DNA of 64,000 nt from DASSBG01 sp035699085 (GCA_035699085.1 DASSBG010000031.1:1-64000); one strand, 5' to 3'; shown: positions 1 through 10,099, numbered from the stretch's first letter. The notes: generated from the sequence alone by a model not told the origin. A program made the numbers and translations.

Positions 1-519
1 GGAGCCGGTGTCGCTCCAGCTGAGCCGCGCCGGATCGAGCACCAGCGGGCCGAGCAGTTCGTCGTCGTCGATGGCGTCCGGGCACCAGGTGAAGGGCACG
101 CCGGCCCAGCCGCCGCCCGAGACGGTGGACATGATGCCGACTTTGTCCAGCAGGCCGAGGTAACGCAGCGCTCGCAGCGCGCCCATCGAGGCGCTGGCCG
201 AGCGCGAGCCGCCGCCCGACAGGCAGACGCCCACCAGCGGCAACGGCAAGGCCGCGCCACCGGCCGCAACTTCGCCCGCGTCCTCGCCCGGGTACGGGTA
301 GAGCTGCGCGTGCAGGCTTGCCGATGCACCCGGCGCCGTGGGCGCGCCTGCGCGGGTCAACGCCGCGAAATCGCGGTCCAGGCGCGCGTGCGCCGCATCG
401 AAGGCCAGCCGGGCATCGTCGCGCGCCCGCGCATCGCCTTGGCGCACTGCCTCCTCCAGCGCCTCGTGCGCGTCCGCAAGCTGCCGCCAGCGCGCCTCCC
501 GATCGGTTTCGGTCGTCAT
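1..519 (-). CDS. Patatin/cPLA2-like phospholipase, 3' part beyond window
   Basis: The reading frame starts at ATG 519-517 and stays open to the window edge, giving 173 visible residues. The first 65 or so residues are charged and alanine/arginine/aspartate rich, probably helical. A glycine-rich oxyanion loop of the form SGGGSRSA follows at residues 101-108. TVSGGGW at 132-138 fits the nucleophile elbow G/S-x-S-x-G, with Ser134 as the likely catalytic serine. Spacing and wording of the two motifs resemble the cPLA2/lysophospholipase branch of the patatin fold, whose members hydrolyse acyl esters of phospholipids. The catalytic Asp would lie outside the window, so activity cannot be judged. No signal peptide is visible, so the visible part looks cytoplasmic. 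Confidence 0.7.
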   Translation of the reverse strand, partial: MTTETDREARWRQLADAHEALEEAVRQGDARARDDARLAFDAAHARLDRDFAALTRAGAPTAPGASASLHAQLYPYPGEDAGEVAAGGAALPLPLVGVCLSGGGSRSASASMGALRALRYLGLLDKVGIMSTVSGGGWAGVPFTWCPDAIDDDELLGPLVLDPARLSWSDTGS

Positions 520-617
520 GTTCGCCTCCCTCGGCGCGGCCGACGCGCACGGCCAGCCTCCGGCCGATGATAGGGCGAACGGCGGCTTGATTCAGGCGGA
601 GGTGGCGCCGTGCGGTT

Positions 618-905
618 TCAGCCGGGCTCGGTGAGGTCGGCAAACTCGGGGTGACGCCGCAGCCAGGCCGCGACGTAGGAGCAGTGCACTCGCACCCGCC
701 AGCCGTGCTTGCGGGCGTCCTCAAGCGCAGTGCGGCTGAGGGCTGCGGCAATGCCGCGACCGCCGACGGCGCTCGGCACGCCGACATGGTCGATCACCAT
801 CAGGCCGTCGCTGCGCCGGTAGTCGAGCACGCAAAGCTGGCCGTCGACTTTCGCTTCGTAGCGGCTGGCTGCCGCATTGTCGACGATGTCGATCCCCGCG
901 CCCAT
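618..905 (-). CDS. Small GNAT-family N-acetyltransferase (YidJ-like)
   Basis: A 95-residue protein that starts at ATG 905-903. It matches the short GNAT form (Acetyltransf_CG type): a hydrophobic strand with IDHVGVP at 39-45, then the acetyl-CoA loop GGRGIAAAL at 48-56, and a C-terminal CSYVAAWLRRHPEF segment that is typical of the family. Such proteins acetylate unknown small substrates in the cytoplasm. The start codon overlaps the stop of the upstream GFA-like gene by one base (TGATG), so the two are probably translationally coupled. The longer minus-strand frame running to 1160 only reads through that upstream gene in another frame. Confidence 0.8.
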   Translation of the reverse strand: MGAGIDIVDNAAASRYEAKVDGQLCVLDYRRSDGLMVIDHVGVPSAVGGRGIAAALSRTALEDARKHGWRVRVHCSYVAAWLRRHPEFADLTEPG

Positions 906-1129
906 CAGAGGCTGCGGCCGTCGACGTGGCGCACCGGCATGTCCGCGGTGTCGAGGTCGTGCAGGCAGCGCACGTTCACGGCCGCCATGGGCTCGCCATC
1001 CGGTCCGGTGCCCTCGCCGAAGGTGGCGACACCGCAGACCTGCGAACAGTTGCAATCGACCAGGCTTTCGATGTCGCCGTCCACCGCGAAAGCAATGCGC
1101 CCGCAGTGACAGCCGCCCTGGTAGGTCAT
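905..1129 (-). CDS. GFA-family protein with an internal deletion
   Basis: The start at ATG 1129 is backed by an AAGGAGG Shine-Dalgarno sequence about 8 bases upstream. The 74-residue product begins with the GFA signature GGCHCGRIAF (residues 5-14), continues to DCNCS, and then jumps directly to a C-terminal family end containing FGEGT, AAVNVRC and HVDGRSL. Intact GFA proteins (glutathione-dependent formaldehyde-activating fold, PF04828) have roughly 110-130 residues. About 45 residues between the second Cys pair and the CPxCG loop are missing here, in frame, and the first Cys of CPxCG is lost. Zinc binding is therefore probably impaired. The frame is intact and coupled to the GNAT gene, so a shortened product may still be made. 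Confidence 0.65.
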   Translation of the reverse strand: MTYQGGCHCGRIAFAVDGDIESLVDCNCSQVCGVATFGEGTGPDGEPMAAVNVRCLHDLDTADMPVRHVDGRSL

Positions 1130-1311
1130 GCCACGCCCTCCTTCGATCGTCACGGCGCATTCTACGCGGTTCGCCCGTGCTGGCGGGTTGCGCCGCGGCA
1201 AGAGCGAACAGTGCCGTCGCCTGCGCAACAAGCGCGGCAACAACAGCGCGAGTAGCGCCGTGACGGCAACTTCAGCATGCGTTCCGCCCCGCTTCGCCAG
1301 CATGGGGACGC

Positions 1312-2361
1312 ATGAGTCAGCCTCCGCCCCAGCCGACACCGCCGCCGACAGAAACACCACCGCCGGCGTCGCCCGCGCAGCTGCCGGTGCCCGTGAGGCA
1401 GCCGCTGCCGCGCAAGCACGGCCTGTGGGTCGGGTTTTACGTCATCGCCCTGGTGGTGCTGGCGGTGCTGTACTACCTGCTGCGGCTGGAGGTGTTCGGC
1501 TTCGCCGAGCGCTACCTGCCCTTGCTGCGGCGCATTGCGGTCGGCCTGATGGCGGCGGTGATGACCCTGCTGGCGGCGCGGATGGTGCGCGCCTGTGCCA
1601 TCGAGCGTGCCGACGACATCGTCGTGCGCTACAACCTGCAGCGCATCCAGCGCCTGGTGGTCTACCTGGTGCTGCTGATGATCCTGGTCTCGGTGCTGTT
1701 CGCCAACTGGTGGGCGGCGGCGGCCTCGCTGGGCATTGTCTCGCTGGTGCTCGGCTTTGCCCTGCAGACGCCGATCACCAGCTTCATCGCCTGGATCTAC
1801 ATCCTCGCGCGCAAGCCCTACCGCGTCGGCGACCGCATCAGCATCGGCGATGCCACCGGCGACGTCATCGCGGTGACCTACCTCGACACCACGCTGTGGG
1901 AAGTCGGCGGCCCCTACGTGTCGCGCGACCACCCCAGCGGCCGGCTGGTGAAGTTCCCCAACGCCAATGTACTGACCAGCGTGGTCTACAACTACTCGTG
2001 GGAAATGTTCCCCTACATCTGGGACGAGATCGCGCTGCAGGTCGCCTATGACAGCGACTTCGCCTTCGTCGCCGAGGTGATGCAGACGGCCGCGGTGGAG
2101 GAACTCGGCGAGGCAATGATCGAGCGCGTGCAGCAGTTCCGCACGGTGCTCGAGCGCACGCCGGTGGATGCACTGCACGTGCAGGAGCGGCCGTCGGTGT
2201 TGTTCCGCATCAACACCAACACCTGGGTCGACGCCATCGTGCGCTACGTGGTCGAACCCCGCCAGGCCGGCGTGGTGAAGACCCGCCTGCTGGCAACGAT
2301 GCTGGAGCGTCTCAACGCGCAGCCGGAGCGCGTGCGTTTCCCGAAGGGCGACAACCGCTGA
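1312..2361 (+). CDS. Mechanosensitive ion channel, MscS family
   Basis: A 349-residue inner-membrane protein. A proline-rich cytoplasmic N-terminus (residues 1-35) is followed by hydrophobic segments near 40-62, 70-90 and 107-130. The MscS pore helix comes next, rich in Ala and Gly (WWAAAASLGIVSLVLGFALQ, about 131-150), followed by the usual ARKPYRVGDRI into the beta domain (VIAVTYLDTTLWE, FPNANVL). The vestibule is complete to the C-terminus. Such channels open on hypo-osmotic shock to release solutes. A GGGGAC sequence lies 6 bases before the ATG. The gene is transcribed away from the GFA-GNAT pair, with 182 bases between the start codons. Confidence 0.88.
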   Translation: MSQPPPQPTPPPTETPPPASPAQLPVPVRQPLPRKHGLWVGFYVIALVVLAVLYYLLRLEVFGFAERYLPLLRRIAVGLMAAVMTLLAARMVRACAIERADDIVVRYNLQRIQRLVVYLVLLMILVSVLFANWWAAAASLGIVSLVLGFALQTPITSFIAWIYILARKPYRVGDRISIGDATGDVIAVTYLDTTLWEVGGPYVSRDHPSGRLVKFPNANVLTSVVYNYSWEMFPYIWDEIALQVAYDSDFAFVAEVMQTAAVEELGEAMIERVQQFRTVLERTPVDALHVQERPSVLFRINTNTWVDAIVRYVVEPRQAGVVKTRLLATMLERLNAQPERVRFPKGDNR

Positions 2362-2467
2362 CCGGCATGGCGAGGCCGCTTGCCGCCTGTGGGCGCACGC
2401 GCGCAGCCGCCCATGCCCGCATCCGTTGCGGCGTGCTCGCCCGGCACTCCGCGGCACGGAGCTGGTG

Positions 2468-2599
2468 ATGGTCCTCATGGTTTCCCTCGCCGTGCTGGCC
2501 CTGCTGGTGCTGATCGGTGCCGTGGCGCCGCAGCGCCTGGCCAGCACCATGCACACGCTGCCGGACCGCACCATTGCCTATGCGGGCCAAACCGACTGA
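2468..2599 (+). CDS. Possible 43-residue single-pass membrane peptide
   Basis: An open frame from ATG 2468 to TGA 2597-2599 with a GGAG sequence about 7 bases upstream. The first 20 residues are strongly hydrophobic (Leu/Val/Ala) and are followed by a polar tail, as in a small membrane protein or a bare signal anchor. No family is recognised. It fills the gap between the MscS gene and the next secreted protein. GC-rich DNA yields many such frames by chance, so this is tentative. Confidence 0.3.
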   Translation: MVLMVSLAVLALLVLIGAVAPQRLASTMHTLPDRTIAYAGQTD

Positions 2600-2746
2600 T
2601 GCTGCTGCGTAGCTGGGCCCCCGCACGGAGTTGGCCGCCTGCACCGTAGTCAACCGGCATTGTCGATGCGCGTTTCCGGGAGTACCGTCGAAGCAACCGG
2701 GACGGCGCTCTCCACGGCTGGCCCACCCTGACCTGAGGATTCCCGC

Positions 2747-3256
2747 ATGAAAAGGAACAGCAGAATCGCAATGCTGGTGGCCGCGGCGGCCGTCACGCTG
2801 GCTGGCGCCGCCACCGCTGCAGGCCCGGACCTGTCGCCACGCTATGTCCCGCTGGCGGTGCTGGTGCACGTGGACGAACATGGCAAGGTCGGCACGATAC
2901 TGCCGTCAGACAAACTGGACCCGGCGCTCCGCGACAAGCTGCGCGCGCAACTCGCCCGCTGGATCGTCAAACCGGCCCACGACGCCGACGGCAAGCCGAT
3001 CAGCAGCTCCATGGTGGTCACGCTCGACATCGTGATGCAGCCGCGCAGCGACGGCCGCTACGATGCCACATTCAAATACCTGTCCAGCAAGCGCGCCCCG
3101 TTCTTCGGCCAGGCCCACTGGGTGTGGATCGACCATCACCGGAAGCTGGCCCTGGCGCCGAACAACCCCGCGCTCAGCAGCCTGCCGGGCGGCCAGCACA
3201 TACCGCAGCCAGGCAACAGCATGCGCACGCAGCCGCCACCGACCGGCAAGCCATAG
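2747..3256 (+). CDS. Unrecognised secreted protein, 169 residues
   Basis: The N-terminus has KRN basic residues, then a hydrophobic stretch of alanines and valines, and ends at an Ala-rich cleavage site near residue 25 (ATAAG). This is a good Sec signal peptide, so the product is probably periplasmic. The mature part has alternating strand-like segments (VPLAVLVHVDEHGKV, WIVKPAHDADGKP, MVVTLDIVMQP) reminiscent of small TonB C-terminal-like or energy-transducer folds, but no defining motif is present. The C-terminus is proline rich. The ATG is preceded by a TGAGGA sequence. It stands alone between the MscS region and a converging FAD enzyme. Confidence 0.7.
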   Translation: MKRNSRIAMLVAAAAVTLAGAATAAGPDLSPRYVPLAVLVHVDEHGKVGTILPSDKLDPALRDKLRAQLARWIVKPAHDADGKPISSSMVVTLDIVMQPRSDGRYDATFKYLSSKRAPFFGQAHWVWIDHHRKLALAPNNPALSSLPGGQHIPQPGNSMRTQPPPTGKP

Positions 3257-3371
3257 CACCACCAGGGCGGTAGACGGCCAGACAGCGCAGGCGCCTCTCA
3301 AGCGGCCTGCAACCTCGTGCCCTGTTCGGCTCGCGCTGCGCCGGACCGAGGGTGGCGCAGGGGTCGCTGGA

Positions 3372-4631
3372 TCAGCTCGATCGCGGCGAGCCGTCTTCAG
3401 CGTCGGCGGGTGGACCACAACGCACATGCTCGCGGCGCAGGCCGTAGCCAAACAGCCGCGCCGGAATGTGCCGCACGGCGCGAAAACCGAGCAGCCACCG
3501 CAGCAGCGCCGGCACATGCGGCGGCTTGCCGCTGGCCGCGAGGGCGCGCGACACCAGCCGGTCCTGCATGATCATCTGCGCCCGCTGCACCACGCGCACC
3601 GGCCACTCGCGGCGCTGCTGGATCTGGGCCAGCAGCGCCTCGACAATCTCGCCACCCTCGCGCAGCGGCGCCGCCAGCGCATTGGCCGCCGCCACCGCGT
3701 CCTGGATCGCCAGATTGATGCCGACGCCACCAATCGGCGACATGGCATGCGCGGCGTCGCCAATCAGCAGCAGCCCGCGCTGGTGCCAGCGCGGCAGGCG
3801 ATCAACCTGTACCGTCAAGGTGCTGACAGCATCCCAGGACGCGATGCTGTCGCCGCGCCCGGCAAGGAACGGCGCCAGCGTGGCCACCGAGGTTCGCAGC
3901 ACCCCGATCGGCTGCGCGCGCAGCGCGTGGTCGCCACCCTTGGGCACCAGGTAGGCCACTTGCCAATAGGTCTTCCTGTTGAGCAGCACCATCATGTGGC
4001 CGTGGTTGACGATGCCGAAGGTGTCCAGCGGATCGCTGTCGAGGCGCGGCAGGCGAAACCACAGCACGTCCATCGGTGCGCCGTAGTGGCGCGCCTCGAG
4101 GCCGGCCGCGGCACGGATCGTGGAGCCACGGCCGTCGCAGGCCACCACCAGGTCGGCGTGCAGCGTGTAGCTGCCGTCCGGACCCTCGACATTGACGCCA
4201 CGCACACAACCGCCGTCCCGGATCAATCCGGTGGCCTTGTGGCGCATGCGCAGGTCGAATCCCGGCAGCCGCCGGCCGGCAGCCGCCAGCATGTCGAGGA
4301 AATCCCACTGCGGCACCAGCGCCAGGTAGTCGTAGGGTTTGAGGCCGCGGAAATCGACGATCGGCAGGCGCAAGTCGCCGACCAGCGCCTGCAGGTGCTG
4401 GATGCGGTGCTGCGGCAGGGCGTCGAAGGCTTCGCGCAGGCCCAGTTCGTCGATGATCGACAGGGTCGACGGGTGCACGGTGTCGCCGCGAAAATCACGC
4501 AGGAAGTCGCCGTGCTTCTCCAGTACCGTCACCGCCACCCCGGCACGCGCCAGCAGCAGCGCCAGCATCATGCCGGCCGGTCCGCCGCCGACCACGCAGC
4601 AGCGGGTGCGTTGGTCCGCAGGTGTCGCCAT
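3372..4631 (-). CDS. FAD-dependent aromatic-type monooxygenase (UbiH/PHBH fold)
   Basis: A 419-residue flavoprotein. An N-terminal dinucleotide-binding loop VVGGGPAGMMLALLLARAG is followed by a conserved Arg region (FRGDTVHPSTL) and a second FAD motif, IGDAAHAMSPIGGVGINLA, in the last third. This is the class A flavin monooxygenase plan, which hydroxylates aromatic or polyketide-like substrates using NAD(P)H and oxygen. The substrate cannot be read from the sequence. The start is placed at the second of two nearby ATGs (4631), because GGGGAG lies 6 bases before it and directly abuts the earlier one. The downstream neighbour on the other side of the start is the PhzF-like gene, 87 bases away on the same strand. 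Confidence 0.85.
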   Translation of the reverse strand: MATPADQRTRCCVVGGGPAGMMLALLLARAGVAVTVLEKHGDFLRDFRGDTVHPSTLSIIDELGLREAFDALPQHRIQHLQALVGDLRLPIVDFRGLKPYDYLALVPQWDFLDMLAAAGRRLPGFDLRMRHKATGLIRDGGCVRGVNVEGPDGSYTLHADLVVACDGRGSTIRAAAGLEARHYGAPMDVLWFRLPRLDSDPLDTFGIVNHGHMMVLLNRKTYWQVAYLVPKGGDHALRAQPIGVLRTSVATLAPFLAGRGDSIASWDAVSTLTVQVDRLPRWHQRGLLLIGDAAHAMSPIGGVGINLAIQDAVAAANALAAPLREGGEIVEALLAQIQQRREWPVRVVQRAQMIMQDRLVSRALAASGKPPHVPALLRWLLGFRAVRHIPARLFGYGLRREHVRCGPPADAEDGSPRSS

Positions 4632-4718
4632 CGTCATCTCCCCATCCGGTGGACACGCCGCGACGTCGGCGCCTCGCGCATTACGGTACACCGCCGGCCA
4701 TGGCCGCGCCACGCGCGG

Positions 4719-5560
4719 CTACAAGCGCACCGTGCCCTCGATGCAGCCGATGCAGGCGCCACCGACCCAGATCCGATCGCCCTCGCGCTGCAACTCGACC
4801 AGCCCATTGCGCCCCAGCACCGTGCCCTGCCGCACGCGGTAGCGCGGCGGTGCCAGGCCCTCTTCCATCAGCCATTGCGCCAGCGAGGCGTTGAGGCTGC
4901 CGGTCACTGGATCCTCGAACACGTCGCTGCCGGTGAAGAATCCGCGCACCTCGAAGTCCGCCGGCCCGCCCTCATCGTGCGGGCCGATCACGCCGACTGC
5001 AAGGCCGTGCATCAGCGCGCGATCAACCTCCAGCGCCAGCACCGTGGCTGCCGAGTCCACCAGCACGCCGATCCAGCCGGGGCCGTTGTCGACCCACTGC
5101 ACGGCACGCACGCGCTGACGATCCAGCCGCAGCGCGCCGACCACCCGCCCGGCCAGCGGCTCCGCCACCGCGCCCTGGCGACGCAGCGGCGGTGCCGCGA
5201 AGGCCAGGCGGTTGCCCTCGCGGCGAATCTCGACCAGTCCGGCGCCGCATTCCTGTACCAGCACGGCCTCGTTCGCAGGCCGGCCGCCCGCGGCCAGCCA
5301 GGCGTGGGCACTGCCCAAGGTTGGATGGCCGGCGAAGGGAAGTTCGCCGGCGGCGGTAAAGATGCGCAGCCGGTAATCGGCGCGCGCGTCATCGGGCGGC
5401 AGGATGAAGGCCGCTTCGGACAGATTGGTCCAGCGCGTGAAGGCAAGCATCGCCTCGGTGCCGAGGCCTTCGGCATCGAGCACCACGGCGACCGCATTGC
5501 CGCGATACGGCTCGGCGGCAAAGACGTCCACCTGGCGGAAGCGCCGTGCCTGCATCACGC

Positions 5561-5564
<4 letters not shown>
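4719..5564 (-). CDS. PhzF-family isomerase-like protein
   Basis: A 281-residue protein with the PhzF/diaminopimelate-epimerase fold. It has DVFAAEPYRGNAVAVV at the N-terminus, TNLSEAAFI, FAGHPTLGSA in the first half and FEDPVTGSLNASLA in the second. The Glu in TNLSEA is the position of the general acid/base in PhzF. Relatives rearrange small metabolites, but most have no assigned substrate. The ATG overlaps the stop of the HDAC-like gene by four bases (ATGA), so the two are coupled. The much longer frame running to 6185 reads the upstream gene out of frame. Confidence 0.85.
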
Positions 5565-6583
<1,019 letters not shown>

Positions 6584-6676
6584 GTGCAAACTCCGGGCAA
6601 GGAACTGGCATTCTAAGTGGTGCGCCTGGCGGCGAATGCAGCAGCGCGAACGCAGCCACAATCTGCGCGGCACGGG

Positions 6677-7216
6677 TCACGCCAGTGGCCAGCGTGCCAG
6701 CGGCTGGTAGCGCGACTGCCCCAGCAGGCTGCGCACCAGCACGAATTCGTGCACGCGCCAGCTGATGGGCACCACCGGCTCCGGCGCCACCGCACGCGCG
6801 GCGTAACCGAGCGTCAGGTGCGGCTCGAACGGCTGGCGATCCGGCGGCAGCAGACCCTCGGCGCATAGCCGCTCGTCCAGCTGCGCGCGCAAGGCTTGCA
6901 GCGGCCGGCACGGCTGCCCCGGCCGCAGCACCAGCGGCGCGCGCCTGCGCCGCGCCGCGAAAGTCGCCAGTTCGTCAAGCACAAGCTCGAACGCCGGCAG
7001 CCGCACCCGTGCGGACGCCGCTTTCACCGCCGCCACCCGCTCCGCCGGCAGGCCCTCAAAATCGCCGAGAAACTGGAGAGTGAGATGCAGCCGCGCCGCC
7101 GCCAGCGGCTTTCCGGGCAACCCATGCCGCGCATACTGCGCCGCCGCCAGCGCCGCGAGCTCGCCGGCCACGGCCGCGTCGGGAAAAACCGCCAGGAACA
7201 AGCGCTCGCTCGCCAT
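6677..7216 (-). CDS. thpR: RNA 2',3'-cyclic phosphodiesterase (LigT/ThpR)
   Basis: A 2H phosphoesterase of about 179 residues. The two catalytic HxTx motifs are HLTLQFLG near residue 43 and HLTLGYA near residue 132. The N-terminal RLFLAVFPD is typical of ThpR. Members hydrolyse RNA 2',3'-cyclic phosphate ends to 2'-phosphate in the cytoplasm. ATG 7216 is preferred because the family starts just before RLFLAVFP; an in-frame alternative at 7249 adds 11 residues without family support. The gene points towards the HDAC-PhzF pair with a 93-base gap. Confidence 0.85.
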   Translation of the reverse strand: MASERLFLAVFPDAAVAGELAALAAAQYARHGLPGKPLAAARLHLTLQFLGDFEGLPAERVAAVKAASARVRLPAFELVLDELATFAARRRRAPLVLRPGQPCRPLQALRAQLDERLCAEGLLPPDRQPFEPHLTLGYAARAVAPEPVVPISWRVHEFVLVRSLLGQSRYQPLARWPLA

Positions 7217-7366
7217 CACCACGCCAGTATCGCCGATCCCCGCGCGCATCCGCGAAGCCCGGGCCGGCGTGCAGCGGCGGCTGGCGGCGTAGACTCGGCG
7301 ACGGCCAGCGGCATTGCGTGTGCCTACGGCCAGCTATCCTGCTGCAACCAAAGAAAGGTGCCGCAC

Positions 7367-7858
7367 ATGAACGAGCCAGGCCCTGGCGACCGCATCGAGC
7401 AGGCGGCGCTGATCCACGCGCCACGTCGGGATGTCTGGCGCGCACTGGCCGATGCCGAAGCCTTCGGCACCTGGTTCGGCGTAGACCTCGCCGGCAAGCG
7501 CTTCATGCCGGGCCAGTCCGTCAGCGGCCACCTCACACCAGCCGGCTACCAGCACCTGCTGTGGGAGGTGGTGATCGAGCGCATCGAGCCGGAGCGGCTG
7601 CTGTCGTTCCGCTGGCACCCCTATGCCATTGATCCCACCGTCGACTACTCGGCCGAGCCGACCACGCTGGTGACATTCTCGCTGGCGGATGAGAACGGCG
7701 GCGGCACCCGGCTGCGGATCAGCGAAGCTGGTTTCGACGCGATCCCGGCGGCGCGCCGCGAGGAGGCATGGCGCATGAACCGTGAGGGCTGGCGCATCCA
7801 AGCCGGCAACCTCGCCGGCTACATCGGCGGACGGCAGCAGCACCCGCCGGGCAGTTGA
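7367..7858 (+). CDS. SRPBCC (AHSA1-like) lipid-binding-fold protein
   Basis: A 163-residue protein beginning at ATG 7367 behind AAAGGTG. The order IEQAALIHAPRRDVWRALADAEAFGTWFG, then a loop with GKRFMPGQ, WEVVIERIEPERLLSFRW, TLVTFSLADENGGGTRLRI and a C-terminal helix is the START-related SRPBCC fold (AHSA1 group). These proteins bind hydrophobic ligands; some are activators of chaperones. No ligand can be named. The gene is divergent from thpR, with 150 bases between starts. Confidence 0.82.
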   Translation: MNEPGPGDRIEQAALIHAPRRDVWRALADAEAFGTWFGVDLAGKRFMPGQSVSGHLTPAGYQHLLWEVVIERIEPERLLSFRWHPYAIDPTVDYSAEPTTLVTFSLADENGGGTRLRISEAGFDAIPAARREEAWRMNREGWRIQAGNLAGYIGGRQQHPPGS

Positions 7859-7979
7859 CGCCGGCCGGGCGGCACGGAGCGTGACGCAGGCCATGCGCGG
7901 AGCGGGACGGTGGTCCGGTTTTGTGGCCCCGCATGGCGTATGATGCTGATTCCACGAAGAAGATTGCCACCGACGCAGC

Positions 7980-9332
7980 ATGCAACCCGCGCCATCCGTT
8001 TCCCTGGCCAACGTCATGGACTTGTTGCTCGACGCCATCTGCGTCGTCGACGTCGAGGGCCGCTATCTGTTTGTCAGCGCCGCCTGCGAGCGCATCTTCG
8101 GCTACACGCCCGAAGAACTGCTGGGCCGGCCCATGATCGACCTGGTGCACCCGGACGACCGCGAGCGCACCATGGGCGCGGTCGGCCGCATCATGGACGG
8201 CAAGCCGGAGCTCCACTTCGAGAACCGCTACGTGCGCAAGGATGGCCAGGTCGTGCACATCATGTGGTCGGCGCGCTGGTCGGAGTCCCACCAGGCACGC
8301 ATTGCCGTGGCGCGCGAAATCACGGAGCGCAAGCACGCCGAGGCGATGCAGTCGGCGCTGTTCGCCATTTCGGAAAGCGCGCATGCGGCGGAGGACCTGC
8401 AGGCGCTGTTTCGCCGCATCCACCAGATCATCGGCGAGCTGCTGCCGGCGCACAACTTCTTCGTCGCGCTGTACGACGAGAAGAAGGACGAGCTGAGCTT
8501 TCCTTACTTCGTCGACGAGCATGACCCGCCGCCGACCCCGCGCGAGCTGGATTCGGGCACGCTCACCGCGGAAGTGATCCGCAGCGGCCAGGCGCTGCTG
8601 CTGACGCCGGACAGCCGCGTGGCCGGCCAGAACGACATCGTCTTCGGCCGCGACTCGCTCGACTGGCTCGGCGTGCCGCTGAACTCGCCCAAGGGCATCA
8701 TCGGCGCGCTGGTGGTGCAGAGCTACTCGGGCGAGGTGCGCTACACCGAGCGCGACAAGGCGCTGCTGCAGTTCGTCTCCAACCAGATCGCCTCGGCCAT
8801 CTCGCGCAAACAGGCGGAGACCTGGCTGCAATACATCGCCCACCACGACCCGCTCACCAACCTGCCCAACCGCGAGCTGCTGCACGAACGCCTGCGCACC
8901 GCGCTGGCCACCGCGCGCCTCGGCGACCAGCGGCTGGCGCTGCTTTACATCGACCTCGACGGCTTCAAGCAGGTCAACGACCACTTCGGCCACGCCACCG
9001 GCGACCTGCTGCTGCAGGCGGTGGCCGAGCGCATCCGCCACTGCGTGCGCGACTCCGACACCGTCGGCCGCAGCGGCGGCGACGAGTTCGTGGTGCTGCT
9101 GCACAACAGCGGCCACCCCGAGCACGTCAGCGCCATCGCCGAAAAGATCCGCCTCGCCCTGGCCCAGCCCTTCGATCTCGCCGGCCAGCAGATGCGCATT
9201 GCCGCCAGCATCGGCGTCGCCATCTGCTCCGACGACACCGGCGAAGGCAAGCAGCTCATCCGCAGCGCCGACGAAGCCATGTACGCCGCCAAGAAAGCCG
9301 GCGGCAACCGCACCCTCGTCGCCGAAGCCTGA
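7980..9332 (+). CDS. PAS-GAF-GGDEF diguanylate cyclase
   Basis: A 450-residue soluble signalling enzyme. PAS domain about 10-118 (FGYTPEELLGRPMIDLVHPDDR, then a PAC segment ending in AREITERK). GAF-like domain about 130-280. GGDEF domain about 287-445 with HHDPLTNLPNR, YIDLDGFKQVNDHFGHATGD and the active site SGGDEF near residue 365. The product-inhibition site RxxD (RDSD) lies five residues before GGDEF and is intact, so an active, feedback-controlled c-di-GMP synthase is expected. No membrane segment is present. A decayed copy of its GAF-GGDEF junction lies at 10100-10440. The last helix ends normally with YAAKKAGGNR. Confidence 0.9.
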   Translation: MQPAPSVSLANVMDLLLDAICVVDVEGRYLFVSAACERIFGYTPEELLGRPMIDLVHPDDRERTMGAVGRIMDGKPELHFENRYVRKDGQVVHIMWSARWSESHQARIAVAREITERKHAEAMQSALFAISESAHAAEDLQALFRRIHQIIGELLPAHNFFVALYDEKKDELSFPYFVDEHDPPPTPRELDSGTLTAEVIRSGQALLLTPDSRVAGQNDIVFGRDSLDWLGVPLNSPKGIIGALVVQSYSGEVRYTERDKALLQFVSNQIASAISRKQAETWLQYIAHHDPLTNLPNRELLHERLRTALATARLGDQRLALLYIDLDGFKQVNDHFGHATGDLLLQAVAERIRHCVRDSDTVGRSGGDEFVVLLHNSGHPEHVSAIAEKIRLALAQPFDLAGQQMRIAASIGVAICSDDTGEGKQLIRSADEAMYAAKKAGGNRTLVAEA

Positions 9333-9536
9333 GGGCGGCGCCTCCTGGCGCAGCGCGTGCGCCGTTGCGGCGCGTCAAACTGGGTGGCGCGCCCGACGCG
9401 TGGGGGCACTGCCTCGGCCTACCAGCACCCCGCGTTTCGTGCCAGTGCGCGGCGTGGCGGACGACGGCCGCCAACGCCGGCGCCATCGCCAATGGTTGCC
9501 ACTCCAACGCCCGCCGCCGGCACGCGTGCCAGCAAA

Positions 9537-10055
9537 TCACGACCCCAAAACAACGAAAGCAAAGGTCACAAGATTTCTGGCAGCGTGGATGAGCGAGACC
9601 GTCAGGAACGGGCTCCTACCCGATTCGTCACAGGCAAGAAACGCATATCCGAGAACCACTCCTATCAGTGTCGCGGCGGCAATGTAATACGCGCTATACC
9701 AATGGGCAGCGCCGAATCCTACGGCGGATACAAGAACCAGCGTGCCGCTTCGACGACACCCAAAGCGCTGCAGAATCCTGATCGGCAGCCACTGATGAAC
9801 AAAAGTCTCCAACGGCGGCCCCAACACGCATGTGGCAAAGAACATCTCGACGACGCCATCAGGGAACTTCGGGCCGGCCTCCAGGCCAAACGTGACGCAA
9901 AACGCTGCGAGCGGGAGTACGACGGCGTACGAGAGTGCGACATTCCAGAGAACAAAGCCCGGCATGCTGCTCGCCCTGATCCGGCGATCCAGCTTCTGCA
10001 CGAAGTCAACAGCCGCCTGCAGCGTCGTGGCAGCACGCAAACGATCAGTTGTCAT
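9537..10055 (-). CDS. CPBP/ABI-family membrane protein with degenerate active site
   Basis: A 172-residue protein with about four hydrophobic segments (near 35-57, 70-92, 105-140 and 150-170). The layout is that of CPBP (CAAX protease and bacteriocin-processing) intramembrane proteases: motif 1 near 83, FGAAHW with His118, and HAARN with His157 and Asn161. Motif 1, normally EExxxR, reads ETxxxQ, so two of three key residues are changed and catalysis is doubtful. The start ATG 10055 has AAGGAAAG upstream. It is the last gene of a minus-strand series behind an exporter and a leader-peptide gene. In bacteriocin loci such proteins often act as immunity factors. Base composition is lower in GC than the flanks. 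Confidence 0.68.
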   Translation of the reverse strand: MTTDRLRAATTLQAAVDFVQKLDRRIRASSMPGFVLWNVALSYAVVLPLAAFCVTFGLEAGPKFPDGVVEMFFATCVLGPPLETFVHQWLPIRILQRFGCRRSGTLVLVSAVGFGAAHWYSAYYIAAATLIGVVLGYAFLACDESGRSPFLTVSLIHAARNLVTFAFVVLGS

Positions 10056-10099
10056 GACTTTCCTTATTCGTCGAAGCCGTAGCCTAGGTCATTACAAAC

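Noticed and set aside
9256..9540. 94-codon minus-strand frame after the second CPBP gene as another leader peptide
   Set aside because: Arg/Ala-rich product without leader motif, overlapping the end of the cyclase gene.
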